From the NCBI GenBank assembly GCA_016712625.1, contig JADJQQ010000022.1, positions 1 to 31,936 of the forward strand: DNA of 31,936 nt. Direction: 5' to 3'. The notes under the pieces are model-generated. The model saw nothing but the letters and a program-made list of their open reading frames with translations. It did not search any database and was not told the origin of the DNA. Source of the stretch: Candidatus Competibacteraceae bacterium (GTDB lineage Bacteria; Pseudomonadota; Gammaproteobacteria; Competibacterales; Competibacteraceae). This document shows, one piece after another, positions 14,085 to 23,501 of this stretch. The position numbers and the translations under genes are program-made. Each line of letters begins with the position of its first letter. The stretch's first letter is position 1.

Positions 14085-17000
14085 GACAGCACCGCCGCAA
14101 GCGGCAAGGTCAGCGACAACGCCCGCCGAGTACGGTCATCGGGCTGGAATTCGTACCAGTCCGACAGATCAACCGCGTCAGTATCGATTCGCGCCAAGAT
14201 TGCATCTTGTGGGAACAGAATCTGCGGCACCACGACAATCGGCGCGTCACCATCCATCTTGCAATCGTCGATCATCGCAAGCAGGGTATCTGCTGCCTCT
14301 TGCGATAGAAAATCCTCCCACGCCAACTCACCCGCCCGGCCCGCACCCAGATACGCCGCGCGCGGGTTGATGCCGGCAGGTCGGTCCATCGCATAAGATC
14401 GCCGCCAAGTCATCTTTGCATCGTAGGGAGCCACGAAGGGCACGCCGGCATAGACCCAGCCCAGACTCATCCCGGTGGCGCTCGCCACGGTGACGACCAT
14501 GCTGCGGACGGTCGTCAAGGGCGCGGTCAGAGCGGTCAGGATCGGCCCAGCGGCCACGGTCGGGGCAATCGTCGCCAGCGTGGTCCCGCCGCTGTTCTTG
14601 AGCGCAATGGAGATGGTGGCGGGCGATACCAGCCCGTGCCGCAACAGCCCGACCATGGAAATGGTTTGATCCGATGTCCACTCCAGCGTCAGATAAGCCG
14701 TCGCGCCGGACCATTGCCACGTTTCTCCGTGCGCCGATTGCGTGTGATCCGGGGCGTTCGGCTGCCGGACCGAATAGCTGTACACGTCACCCTCGACAAA
14801 GCTGGGCGCGGCCCCCGATTGAAACAGCGCCGACAGGCCATCGGCCAGGCTAACCGAGTCAGCAATCGCGGTATCGCTGGACCACGACCCGGCGTTCTTT
14901 CGCCACCTGAACCGCCCACCTGCCTCGACACTGAACGAGAACTGGTCATCGAGCGCGAAATCAATGCCGCCTCGGTGAATCGCGAAGTTGAGGCCGCCGT
15001 CGGCATAGGGGTCTTCGTCAAAATTCAGCGCGTAATCGGCCAGCGCCCCATCAACACTGCCCCGCACCGCCCATGTCAGCATGTCGGTGCCGTCCACGCC
15101 GCCGGCAAACGAAAGCGGCCCGCCGCCGATGATCGGGATTTTGTAGGTATCGCCAATCTGGTATGGGTAATTAGCCGTCACGTCGCCGATGGTGATCGTG
15201 ATCGAGTCGCCCACTTTGAGCCGTTCCTCGCAGCCTGTTTGCGGCCCGAAGCTAAATTCGTGGGTCGATGTAGGCACCATTTTGCCGTCAGCGTTGGGCG
15301 CCATTACGACAGAATGGTAATAAACATTACTGAAAACAGGCAAATACGCAGTCCCTTCGATGACCCAATAATGGGCGTCACCCGGATCACGCCAGCAGCC
15401 ATCCCCGCCGCCGGCGTCAGATTTTGGGACGAGGCCCGCCAGGGCTCGGACGTAATCCATTTTTGCTTGATAGCGCGATGCGAATGTTTCCACGTCCCAC
15501 GCGATGCCCGGCTGAGCCGCTATTCCGGCATCGCTATTGATGTCAACATCACCGGCCGCAACGGCTCCAATGTCCTGCCATAAGGCAGATCCTGTGACTA
15601 GATTCCCCGAATCCAGGAGCGACCATTTCTCTATTTTTCGATCATGATGCGTCGGCAAATAATACCGGGAAGTAGTCCCTCCCGTGCCGCTTACTGTCTC
15701 GATTTTTAGGCACACATAACGACGCAGCGTTTTATCACCGGCTAGCGTTATGATGATTTGACCTTCTGTTGGAACGCCGACTGTGATCGGATTTCCATAC
15801 GTCGCATCATTCTCCATCGCGATGGTGATGCCGGTCAGCTCCTCCCCGTCGACCCCTTCCAACGGAGTCAAATCCGAGTCGAGCCCGGTCATCGCTGAAT
15901 CCCAAGCGGTCAACGCGCCGGATGCTGGCGAGTCGCTGTCGCCGAAAATATCAGCGAGACATTCGGCCAGTTTTGTCGTTGCCGTGTCAGCGAGCTGCAA
16001 ATCGAGCTGAGCGGATCGAAGTTCGCCGGCCACCGTGATTTCGGTGTTTGCCGACACAAAACCAGCGCGCCACGCATAAAGCGTTTCCAGCCGGGATTGA
16101 TACCCGGCCACCAGTGCGCCCATATCAACGGCTCCTTCTATGTCGATTCCCAGGCATTTCGACGATGGCCCACCGGAAACGGTGGCCTCGCTGCAATCGC
16201 AATCCGCCGCGGGGCGGGCAGTCCAAACTAGTCGCAGCGTTTTCGATGACGCGCTGGCGCCGAGCTGCGGGCGATCCAGGCAGATCGCCGGTACACCGGT
16301 GGTGTCGCCGGTATCGCGCGGGAAACTGCGGGCAGTGATCGCCATGACGCCGGACACCGGTGACTCGACGCGTGGAATGACCGGGATGCGAAACTGTATC
16401 GACGCGCTGTCGGTGTACAGCGCGCCGGTCACTGCGTCAGCCAGCGCCGTGCCAGCCGCTTTCGAGCGCACCGCCCATGTTTCGGCGCCGACCGGCGAAT
16501 TTTTCGTGCATTCCAGTGTGATGGTTTCGGTGGGACTGGACGCCGCGACCGAAACGTCGGTGAGCCCCGGCATGCGGTCGGGATCGCTGGCAATGATCGG
16601 CAAAGCAAAGGCGCTGGTGCGGATCGGCAAATCAATAGCGGCAATGCCGTTGGGCTTGGCGTTGTTGCCCACCGCGCCGACTACTTCCACCAAGGATGAC
16701 GCGGGCAGGGCTGACAGCAGGCTGTAAAGCGTGGTGATACTCGCGTAAGTTTCCGGCGTCAAGCCGTCGGTTACGGTCACGCTGTAGTCGCCGGTGACGG
16801 TGTGCACCGTGCTGCCTTCTGGGTACGCGGCCGCCAGTTTCGGGCTGACGCCGTAGCGCCATTGGTCGCCGTCCCAGCGCTTGTAATGCCGGTACACCCG
16901 CGACAAGTCGCCTCCGAACACGATGCGCGGCGCGGTGGCTGGAATCGTGCCATCGGGCAGCAGCGGCACGGCACCGAAGTCGCCGCGTTGATCCGTCCAG

Positions 17001-17503
17001 TCTTGCGCGTCTTTTTCAAGCGCGGTGGACAGCGCGCCGACGGCGGACGCGGAGAGCACGAGATTCGGAACGACGGTCAGCACCAGGGCGTTGCCGCCGC
17101 TGCCGGCGGCCTTGGCTCGTAGCAGGATGTCGCCGTAGATCGTGAGCTGGGCGGCGCTGGTCGCGGTGCCCAAGTCCACCAGGGTTACGGTGATGTCTTG
17201 CGCGGCCGTGCCAGGATCGACGCTCAGGTCTTCGAGCGTACCGTTGCCAGCGCCCGAAAAAACCGGGGTAGTCGCGAGCTCCGCGCCGGTGCTGGGCGCG
17301 CGGATTTCAACGTCGAACGTCGCGTCTGCCGCACCTTCGTAATCGCCGGACAGCACCACGGCGCCGTTGCCTTCCCGCGTGGTTTGCTGCTGGAAAATCT
17401 GGCGCGCGGCCGGCAGCACCGACGACGCGGATACCGTCGCCGAGCGGGCCGCGTTGTTGATTTGGGCGAGGATGCGTTGGCAGCTCATCGCGTCAGGCCT
17501 CAA
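14081..17503 (-). CDS. very large tail protein of unknown fold
   Basis: 1140 residues; the start overlaps the tape-measure stop by ATGA. The N-terminal 25 residues are helical (CQRILAQINNAARSATVSAS). The next several hundred are beta-rich with repeated GxxTVTL/ITVTLVD-type strands. A helical stretch with CDCSEATVSGG lies near residue 440. The C-terminal 200 residues, GETWQWSGATAYLTLEWTSD to LTLPLAAVLS, look like a jelly-roll-rich attachment part. No transmembrane segment or clear catalytic motif is visible. By position directly after the tape measure it should be a distal tail or baseplate component; its size is unusual for that position. No family is recognised. Confidence 0.6.
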   Translation of the reverse strand: MRPDAMSCQRILAQINNAARSATVSASSVLPAARQIFQQQTTREGNGAVVLSGDYEGAADATFDVEIRAPSTGAELATTPVFSGAGNGTLEDLSVDPGTAAQDITVTLVDLGTATSAAQLTIYGDILLRAKAAGSGGNALVLTVVPNLVLSASAVGALSTALEKDAQDWTDQRGDFGAVPLLPDGTIPATAPRIVFGGDLSRVYRHYKRWDGDQWRYGVSPKLAAAYPEGSTVHTVTGDYSVTVTDGLTPETYASITTLYSLLSALPASSLVEVVGAVGNNAKPNGIAAIDLPIRTSAFALPIIASDPDRMPGLTDVSVAASSPTETITLECTKNSPVGAETWAVRSKAAGTALADAVTGALYTDSASIQFRIPVIPRVESPVSGVMAITARSFPRDTGDTTGVPAICLDRPQLGASASSKTLRLVWTARPAADCDCSEATVSGGPSSKCLGIDIEGAVDMGALVAGYQSRLETLYAWRAGFVSANTEITVAGELRSAQLDLQLADTATTKLAECLADIFGDSDSPASGALTAWDSAMTGLDSDLTPLEGVDGEELTGITIAMENDATYGNPITVGVPTEGQIIITLAGDKTLRRYVCLKIETVSGTGGTTSRYYLPTHHDRKIEKWSLLDSGNLVTGSALWQDIGAVAAGDVDINSDAGIAAQPGIAWDVETFASRYQAKMDYVRALAGLVPKSDAGGGDGCWRDPGDAHYWVIEGTAYLPVFSNVYYHSVVMAPNADGKMVPTSTHEFSFGPQTGCEERLKVGDSITITIGDVTANYPYQIGDTYKIPIIGGGPLSFAGGVDGTDMLTWAVRGSVDGALADYALNFDEDPYADGGLNFAIHRGGIDFALDDQFSFSVEAGGRFRWRKNAGSWSSDTAIADSVSLADGLSALFQSGAAPSFVEGDVYSYSVRQPNAPDHTQSAHGETWQWSGATAYLTLEWTSDQTISMVGLLRHGLVSPATISIALKNSGGTTLATIAPTVAAGPILTALTAPLTTVRSMVVTVASATGMSLGWVYAGVPFVAPYDAKMTWRRSYAMDRPAGINPRAAYLGAGRAGELAWEDFLSQEAADTLLAMIDDCKMDGDAPIVVVPQILFPQDAILARIDTDAVDLSDWYEFQPDDRTRRALSLTLPLAAVLS

Positions 17504-20500
17504 TCTGGTTTATGCGAGCCTGGATCAACCGCGCGGGCATTTTCCGGCAAAATCTTTATCAAGCACACGGCGTTGCCGGAAATGCCAGTTGTTTGTAATC
17601 CCGCCGCCACTAGCCGGAATTGACTGGCAGCTACCGCCGCGCAATTGCGCGGTGGGCTGGCGGCTGGCGGTCGTGGTGCTGTCGGACGATTGCTGGCGCG
17701 CGGTCTGCTGGCGTCGGCCTTGATGTTCTTCTCTTTCAGCGCGTTCAGTTCGTTCAGCTTGCGGATTTGCTCATCGTAGAGCGCCACCAGTTCGCGGTTG
17801 CCTTCGAGCTCGGCTTGCTGTCGCTTTGCTTCGATGTCCGACAAGGCTTGCTGGTAGTCAAGCTGCTGCTTGAGCAGCGCGGCTTTCTCGGTGTCGCCTT
17901 GTTCGGCGGCGATTTCGGAATTCAGACGGGCGATTTCGGCGCGGGCGTCCTCGGCCTCGGCCTGCATCTCGCGCAGCTTGGCGTTGGCGGCGTCGATAGC
18001 AGATTGCAGACCGGACAGGTCTTGCTGATCGAGCAAGTCGAACTGGCCCGACACGCCGCGCGTGGCTTCCGCCAAGGCGTTCATGTTGACGCGCCCCCCG
18101 TCGGCCATGTTTTGAAGCTGTTCGGTCAGGCGCTGGGCGGACTCTTTTTGGCCGTCGAAACGCTGCTGGATTTCCAGCGCGCGAATCGCGACCTCATTTG
18201 CCCATCGCACATACCCGCCAGTGGCCAGACCATCAATCGCGTCCGCCAGTTCTTGCGAGCTGTCAGCGGCGCCCTGAGCGCTTTCGTCATAGCCATCGAA
18301 TGCCTGGCGGGCTTTGTCGGACAGCTCGCCCAGTCGGTCACTCCAGCCCTGGAGCGTGCTGCTGGCCGCATTGCTGGCGGCTTGGGTTTGGTCGGCGGCG
18401 GCTTTCGCGGCATCGGCGGCTTGCGCGGCGGCGCTCACGGCGGCGCGGAGCGCATCGGCAATTCCGGCGTCGGCATCTTTTTGCTTTTCCGCCGCTTCGG
18501 TGGTCTTTTTCCGCTGCTCTTCTTCGAGCTTCAACGCGGCCGTAAACTGCCCGGATGCCAGCAAGGCCAGCTTTTTGGCCTCAATTTCGTCGTAGCCGGC
18601 GATAATGAATTGCTGGGTTTTCGCCGTGATGTCGGCTTTGAGTTGGGCTAGTTCCGCAGTACTGGCGGCTTCCGATTGCAACGCGGCTTGCTTGAGCTTG
18701 AGAATTTCCAGTTCTTGCTGCTGGGCCGCTGTCCCGCCCCCAATCGCTTTCAAGTAGGCTTCTTGCGCGGCCACCGTTTTGCCAAGCTCGTCTGCTTCTT
18801 TCCGCTTGGATTCGGCTACCTTGGCGGCGATATCCGCTTCCGCTTGGGCAAGCGCTATGGTTTTCTGCGCTACGCCGTTCGCGTCCCCCTTAGCCTGAGC
18901 CAGTTCAATCTCGGTCTTGATTGCCTTGGCCTGCGCTGTCCCTGCTTGTTCCAGCGCGCTGGTGTATGTCCCCTGCTGATTCGCCGCGTCCTGACTGGAC
19001 TTGGCCACGGCTTGCAGTTCGACGGCGGTGGCCTTGTGCTGGGCGGCGGCTTGTTGTCCAGCGCTCGTTCCGAACTTGGTGGCCTCGGCCGCGCGCCGCG
19101 TCGCGTCATCCAGATCCGCGTTGGCGCTGGCGGCGGCATCGGCGGCGTCGGCAAGCTGCTCCATCGTGATCTTGCCGGCGAAAAAGTCCTGCTGGGCCTG
19201 TTTCGCGGCGGCGTTGGCGCGTTCGGCGATGGTCGCGTAATCGGCCAGCGACTTGTTGATGGTCTGGAGTTCGGCGGCCGGCAGGCTGTCCTTGAGGCGC
19301 TGATTGGCAGCGGCGGCGGCGTCGGTGCTGGTGGTAAGCCGGTCGTAGGCGGCCTGCAATTCCCGCCCGTCCGTCGCCACCTGATTGATGATTTCGGTGG
19401 CTTTGGCCTGAAGACCGTTGGCGGTTTCGCGTAGCTCGTTGGCGCGCTGCTGGCTGCCCAGCCCGATCTTGCTGGCCACCTCTTCCATGTTCGCCAAGGT
19501 CTGCACCGCGCTGGCGGCGACCGCCAACAGCGCCGATCCAATCGTGCGGAATCCGGCCGTGACCGCATTCCAGGCAATGGTGACCACATCGGCGGCGGTT
19601 TTACCGCCATCGGCGATGCTCTTGAAGGATTCTACAGCACCGGACGCGAGAGTTTGAACGCTTTGCAGCGCGTCCTTGAAGTCAAACCCGGCGATAAAAT
19701 CCCGCGCGGCCTGAATGCCGTTGGCCGTAAATTCCTTGATCGCCGCCTGAATAGGCACCAGCGCCCCGTCTTTAAGCTGGGTATTCAAGGCCTCGGCCGC
19801 ATCCCTTGCGGCTTTTGTTAGCGGCTCCAATACCGGTTCGAACAGCGCGGTCTTGACGTTATCCCAAGTGCTTTGCAGCGCTTGTAGCGCCCCTTTCAGG
19901 TTGCCACCGATGCCATCGGCGGCCTGTTGCGCCGCGCCGTCGGCGTTTTGCAGTTGCGCGGTCAGGTCGGATAGACCTTGCTCGCCGGTTTTGACCAGCG
20001 CCCGCAAGCCGGGACCGGCCGTTTCGCCGAACGCCAAGATCGCGGCGTTGCTGGCGTCGCCCTTGGCCGCCAGTTGGCCGATCACAGTGCCCAGATCGCG
20101 GCTGGTGATGCCCAGCGCGGACAACTCTTTGCTCGCAGCGCTGGACGGGTTGATCAGTTGGGTCAGGATGGCTTGGAGCGCCGTGCCCGCCGCGCTGCCC
20201 TTGATGCCGTTATTGGCGAACGCGGTCAGCGCGCCGACAGTCTGCTCCAGAGACAGGCCGAAATCGCGGGCGATGCCGCCGCCGTTGGCCAATGCCTCGG
20301 CCATGGCGATGGCACTGGTGGTGGAGATGTTCGCGCCCTTGGCGAGCACGTCGGCCAGCCGGCCGGCCTCTTCGAAGCCGATGCCCATGGTGGCGAGCGA
20401 GTCGGATAGCTTTTCCGCAGCCGCGTCCATGCTAATGCCTTCGGCCTTGGCCAGAGCCAGCACGGGCGGCAGGGCTTGCATGACTTGCGTGGCGTCGAGG

Positions 20501-20682
20501 CCGGCAGCCGCCAATGACTCCATGCCCCGCGCGGCCTCGGTGCCGGTCAGCCCGAACTTTGCGCCGATATCAACAGCGGCCTGCTTGAGCTGCGCCATGC
20601 TCTCGGCGGTGTAGTCGCCCTTGGCCTGCACTTTGTCGAGCTGGGCCTCGAACTCATGAGCGCCGCCCAGCCCGCCCCCCAA
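17500..20682 (-). CDS. tail tape measure protein, TP901-type core (main part)
   Basis: 1060 residues as read from a TTG at 20680-20682, but the true start is upstream (see the fragment at 20654). Residues 1-250 carry the TP901 tape-measure core: EFEAQLDKVQAKGDYTAESM, MESLAAAGLDATQVMQALPP, GGGIARDFGLSLEQTVGALT and AILAFGETAGPGLRALVKTG. Long alanine-, glutamine- and lysine-rich coiled coil follows (residues 370-1000, with KAAADQTQAASNAASS and EDARAEIARLNSEIAAEQGD). Tape measures set tail length and pass through the tube into the cell. A length near 1110 residues including the N-terminus predicts a long flexible tail. The stop overlaps the next gene by ATGA. Confidence 0.85.
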   Translation of the reverse strand: MGGGLGGAHEFEAQLDKVQAKGDYTAESMAQLKQAAVDIGAKFGLTGTEAARGMESLAAAGLDATQVMQALPPVLALAKAEGISMDAAAEKLSDSLATMGIGFEEAGRLADVLAKGANISTTSAIAMAEALANGGGIARDFGLSLEQTVGALTAFANNGIKGSAAGTALQAILTQLINPSSAASKELSALGITSRDLGTVIGQLAAKGDASNAAILAFGETAGPGLRALVKTGEQGLSDLTAQLQNADGAAQQAADGIGGNLKGALQALQSTWDNVKTALFEPVLEPLTKAARDAAEALNTQLKDGALVPIQAAIKEFTANGIQAARDFIAGFDFKDALQSVQTLASGAVESFKSIADGGKTAADVVTIAWNAVTAGFRTIGSALLAVAASAVQTLANMEEVASKIGLGSQQRANELRETANGLQAKATEIINQVATDGRELQAAYDRLTTSTDAAAAANQRLKDSLPAAELQTINKSLADYATIAERANAAAKQAQQDFFAGKITMEQLADAADAAASANADLDDATRRAAEATKFGTSAGQQAAAQHKATAVELQAVAKSSQDAANQQGTYTSALEQAGTAQAKAIKTEIELAQAKGDANGVAQKTIALAQAEADIAAKVAESKRKEADELGKTVAAQEAYLKAIGGGTAAQQQELEILKLKQAALQSEAASTAELAQLKADITAKTQQFIIAGYDEIEAKKLALLASGQFTAALKLEEEQRKKTTEAAEKQKDADAGIADALRAAVSAAAQAADAAKAAADQTQAASNAASSTLQGWSDRLGELSDKARQAFDGYDESAQGAADSSQELADAIDGLATGGYVRWANEVAIRALEIQQRFDGQKESAQRLTEQLQNMADGGRVNMNALAEATRGVSGQFDLLDQQDLSGLQSAIDAANAKLREMQAEAEDARAEIARLNSEIAAEQGDTEKAALLKQQLDYQQALSDIEAKRQQAELEGNRELVALYDEQIRKLNELNALKEKNIKADASRPRASNRPTAPRPPAASPPRNCAAVAASQFRLVAAGLQTTGISGNAVCLIKILPENARAVDPGSHKPD

Positions 20683-20833
20683 AAAACGCTAAATTCCCCC
20701 GGAGAATCTTGCCAGCCACGACGCTGATTTCTGAGTCACGAAACTTGACCCCGCCGACGATCTTCGCCAAGACACTGCTGGCAGTGTCCTTGGCTTTCAG
20801 CAATAGCTCGATGGTAACCGATCTATCGGCCAT
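20654..20833 (-). pseudogene. N-terminal piece of the tape measure, separated by a frameshift
   Basis: 59 codons from ATG 20831-20833, with AAGG upstream. It reads MADRSVTIELLLKAKDTASS, a typical tape-measure start, and continues to ILRGNLAFFGG. Then a TGA (20654-20656) ends the frame. On the coding strand a run of six T and six G lies at the break. With one base fewer the reading would be NLAFLGGGLGGAHEFEAQLD, joining exactly to the main part. The cause could be one extra homopolymer base or a programmed +1/-2 shift. Confidence 0.7.
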
Positions 20834-20856
20834 GGCGCGATGCCTTTAGGTCAGGA

Positions 20857-21783
20857 TTACGCCCGCGCCACCCGGAACAGGCCATATTGGCTCAGGCCGG
20901 TCCCGCTGATCGTCGTGTCCGGCAACACTTCGAATGCCAGCGAGAGCGTGCCAAAGTCGTCGCCCTTTTGATCCAAACCCGACGTGGGGGAAAACTTGAC
21001 TTTGTGCAGCTTGGAGGGAGCAGGCATCCCGCTATCGGCTTCGTTCAACCCGTCGAAGACCAGGCTGTAATCGGCCTGAGAATCGGTCAGCAGTTGCACC
21101 AGATAAGCGTTGTTTTTCGTGTAGCCCACCGTTACCGGCAACCCGCCCTCAAATCGACTCGCGGTGGGCAGGATTTCAATCGCCGATACTCCAACCTGAT
21201 AATCGGTGCCGTCCACCATCGCCACCGCGCCGCGCGAGGTCCAGGTTACGGTGCCGTCCGTGGTCGTGTCTCCAATCGTGGTGTTGAAGGTTGGCGCACT
21301 GCCGCCGCTGGTGCCGGCCGTGGTGCATTGGTACACCACCGCTGTATCCAGGATCGTATCGCCTACGGCATAGGCCGTGGTATCCACCCGCGCCGCCGAT
21401 ACGGCAATCACCGGAATGGCGGCCACGGTGGTATCCCGCAGATAATCCAGCAGATTGATCGTGCCGGTGTACATCGTGTGGGCTTCCGCCGCGACCACGC
21501 CGGACGATTCTTCAGTGAACAGGCCACGCAAGGCAAGCGCCAGGTTGTCCGCCGTGAATTCCTGCAAGTCCAGGGTGCCGGTCATGTCCTTAATGCGGGA
21601 AATCTTGTTAAGATTACCGCCACCAGCCGTTTCCAAGTTCGGCGTGGTCTTATCTTCGGTCGAAATGGCCAGAGACAGCTTGAGCGACCCGCCAACATAG
21701 CGATGCCCACCGCCGGCCGCAGTCTTCTCTATACCGATCTTGCCTTTCCCAATATACGTGTAAGTAGAAGGAGTTAGAGACAT
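20857..21783 (-). CDS. major tail tube protein with an inserted surface domain
   Basis: 308 residues. The N-terminus STYTYIGKGKIGIEKTAAGG and the pattern KDMTGTLDLQEFTADNLALA are typical of siphovirus tube proteins. Residues about 128-183 (AVGDTILDTAVVYQCTTAGT, SGGSAPTFNTTIGDTTTDGT, VTWTSRG) form an inserted domain of the small beta-sandwich type often displayed on tail tubes. The C-terminus, GDDFGTLSLAFEVLPDTTIS, returns to the tube fold. Tube subunits stack as hexamers around the tape measure. Only 23 bases separate the gene from the tape measure, leaving no room for tail assembly chaperones. Confidence 0.7.
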   Translation of the reverse strand: MSLTPSTYTYIGKGKIGIEKTAAGGGHRYVGGSLKLSLAISTEDKTTPNLETAGGGNLNKISRIKDMTGTLDLQEFTADNLALALRGLFTEESSGVVAAEAHTMYTGTINLLDYLRDTTVAAIPVIAVSAARVDTTAYAVGDTILDTAVVYQCTTAGTSGGSAPTFNTTIGDTTTDGTVTWTSRGAVAMVDGTDYQVGVSAIEILPTASRFEGGLPVTVGYTKNNAYLVQLLTDSQADYSLVFDGLNEADSGMPAPSKLHKVKFSPTSGLDQKGDDFGTLSLAFEVLPDTTISGTGLSQYGLFRVARA

Positions 21784-21793
21784 AGTGAAATCC

Positions 21794-22231
21794 TCAGTAA
21801 TTTTCGACGAGCCTTAAAATCAGTGGTTGCCGGACCATGGCGTAATCGCCAGGCTGGTCTGGATAAACGTAACTGGCTGACTGTAATTCAATGGCGTTGT
21901 CAGCTCGCAACAAACCATTAAACGGTTTATCTTCGGACAGATTCAATGCAGCGCGCAGTGCATACAACCATCCAGCGAGTTGCGCATCCACCGCAACGGC
22001 GTCGGCAATCATAAAAATTTCGATGTAGACGTTCAGCGCCACCCGCATATCGCCGCCGCGCCAGCTTTCCGGCGTATCGCCCACCAGCCGAATCACGGCA
22101 GATGGCATGTCGTCGTCGTCTTCCGTTTGCAGCGGGCGGCCATCCAAGAGACGGTAAACCGACATCATGCCGCTCATGGTGGAAATCCGCGCGGCCAGTT
22201 CATCCAGAATCGCCGGAACCTTGGTAGCCAT
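21794..22231 (-). CDS. tail terminator or completion protein
   Basis: 145 residues; the start overlaps the previous stop. It reads VPAILDELAARISTMSGMMS, then DMPSAVIRLVGDTPESW, ALNVYIEIFMIADAVAVDAQ and QPGDYAMVRQPLILRLVENY. An N-terminal helix, a beta-sheet with a helix between, and a final strand are the layout of tail terminator proteins (lambda gpU or Mu-like DUF1834 types). These cap the tail tube and join it to the head. Placement between the neck protein and the tube supports this role. The exact family was not decided. Confidence 0.55.
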   Translation of the reverse strand: MATKVPAILDELAARISTMSGMMSVYRLLDGRPLQTEDDDDMPSAVIRLVGDTPESWRGGDMRVALNVYIEIFMIADAVAVDAQLAGWLYALRAALNLSEDKPFNGLLRADNAIELQSASYVYPDQPGDYAMVRQPLILRLVENY

Positions 22232-22545
22232 TATGCCTCTGCCTTGATTAGCACCGTCACGAAACGCTTGCCGATGTCCGTGACTTTCCCGATCCGATAG
22301 ACCGTCGATCCTACCGTCAACGTACCGCCGGTCACCGGACGCGGCACATCTTCCACCGGTAATTTGGCCACGTCCCGCGTTTCCAGCCGGTCCTCATATT
22401 GACCGGCATATTCAGACGTTTTCGAGAAGATGACCCAAGTAGCCACCGGCGGACCGAAATCCGGGGTATAAGTCGCCTCATCACCCAACACCCGGCGAAA
22501 CGCGGGCATCCCCGCGTCCGCCATAATGGTGTCGAGAAGGCTCAT
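22231..22545 (-). CDS. head-tail joining protein
   Basis: 104 residues, beginning MSLLDTIMADAGMPAFRRVL then GDEATYTPDFGPPVATWVIF. The helix followed by TYTP and a beta-barrel with GTLTVGSTVYRIGKVTDI follows phage neck proteins of the lambda FII or head-tail stopper type. The gene starts two bases after the capsid gene and its stop overlaps the tail terminator start, the usual place for a stopper. It would seal the head after packaging and receive the tail. Confidence 0.6.
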   Translation of the reverse strand: MSLLDTIMADAGMPAFRRVLGDEATYTPDFGPPVATWVIFSKTSEYAGQYEDRLETRDVAKLPVEDVPRPVTGGTLTVGSTVYRIGKVTDIGKRFVTVLIKAEA

Positions 22546-22547
22546 GG

Positions 22548-23489
22548 TTAGGTGAACGTCACCAGGCAGGCTTTCTGCCAGTACCCAAACCCGGCGTTGC
22601 GCATGGCCTTGATGCCGTACAGATGCCGGTCGTTTTTAAACTCTTCCTCGCTGCCTTCCGCCAACGCGGAAATCTGCAACGACTCTTCTTCCTGTCGGAT
22701 AAACGGGCTTACCCCGCCATCGCCACGGAACAACGCAAATTTGGTAGTCCAGGTCAGACGCGGGTTAATCGCAATCTGATAGCTGAACCCACCCAGATTC
22801 ACTAGGGTATTCGTGAAGCTGGTCGATCCGGTGGTGATGATAGGATTGTTCAACGCCGCCGCTGCCGCACTCATAAACGGCGTGGGCACCATGACCACGA
22901 ACTGCCGGGCCGCTTCGTTCATCGGCTCGCCCTGATCATCCTTGAAACCCATGATTTTCTGGGTTGCGGTCAGAATCGCCGTTTCCATTTCGGCGGCGGT
23001 CGGCGCGGTGGTGGTGGTGATGTCCACGCTGATGTCGTTGGACTGGGTGCCGCTGTCGCCTTCCGAGTGGTCGGTATCAAAGAAATACTGGCCGTCGTAG
23101 CACGTCCCCAGCGTGGATCCCTCGCCCGCCTCGATCAGCGCGGTCATCAGCTTGGCCCAGTGGGCGTTGGCCCGTTGCGCCATCTCATCAATGCGCACCT
23201 GGATTTGCCCGGTCTTGTCCCGGCGCATCCAGTCCAGCGGGATTTCCAGCGTGGCCTCGTACTTTTTGTTGGCGATGGTGATTCCGTTCTCACGGAACCC
23301 CTTAGCCTCGCGCCCGCCGATCCATTCGCGCATGGCCGGCGATTGACCCAGCCAGGCATACGTTTCGCTGGCCTGATCGGAGGTGAACAGCATGGAGATC
23401 GGATCGACCCAGCCCATGCCGGCGTCTTGTTCCAGAGCCTTGTAAAAGCGCCCGATGATGGCTCTTGAGCCAAGCGTTGCAGCACCCAT
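22548..23489 (-). CDS. major capsid protein, Mu gpT-like
   Basis: 313 residues. It opens with GAATLGSRAIIGRFYKALEQ and SQASETYAWL-like sequence (TSDQASETYAWLGQSPAMRE). It continues with YEATLEIPLDWMRRDKTGQI, YDGQYFFDTDHSEGDSG and FVVMVPTPFMSAAAAALNNP. These elements in this order define the Mu-like prophage head subunit gpT family (HK97 fold). About 415 copies form an icosahedral shell in that family's T=7 heads; the number is not checked here. The gene follows the cement protein after 12 bases, the normal order. No cleavage peptide is obvious at the N-terminus, so the scaffold is probably in the protease gene. Confidence 0.85.
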   Translation of the reverse strand: MGAATLGSRAIIGRFYKALEQDAGMGWVDPISMLFTSDQASETYAWLGQSPAMREWIGGREAKGFRENGITIANKKYEATLEIPLDWMRRDKTGQIQVRIDEMAQRANAHWAKLMTALIEAGEGSTLGTCYDGQYFFDTDHSEGDSGTQSNDISVDITTTTAPTAAEMETAILTATQKIMGFKDDQGEPMNEAARQFVVMVPTPFMSAAAAALNNPIITTGSTSFTNTLVNLGGFSYQIAINPRLTWTTKFALFRGDGGVSPFIRQEEESLQISALAEGSEEEFKNDRHLYGIKAMRNAGFGYWQKACLVTFT

Positions 23490-23501
23490 GATCAGTTATC
23501 C

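Noticed and set aside
14636..15583. 315-codon rightward frame inside the large tail gene
   Set aside because: Shadow frame in GC-rich DNA; the leftward frame is continuous and coupled to its neighbours.
17620..18651. 343-codon rightward frame inside the tape measure
   Set aside because: Opposite strand of a coiled-coil gene with strong codon bias; no ribosome binding site.
20887..21777. 296-codon rightward frame in the tail tube gene
   Set aside because: Mirror of a clear virion gene; composition is basic and low in hydrophobic cores.
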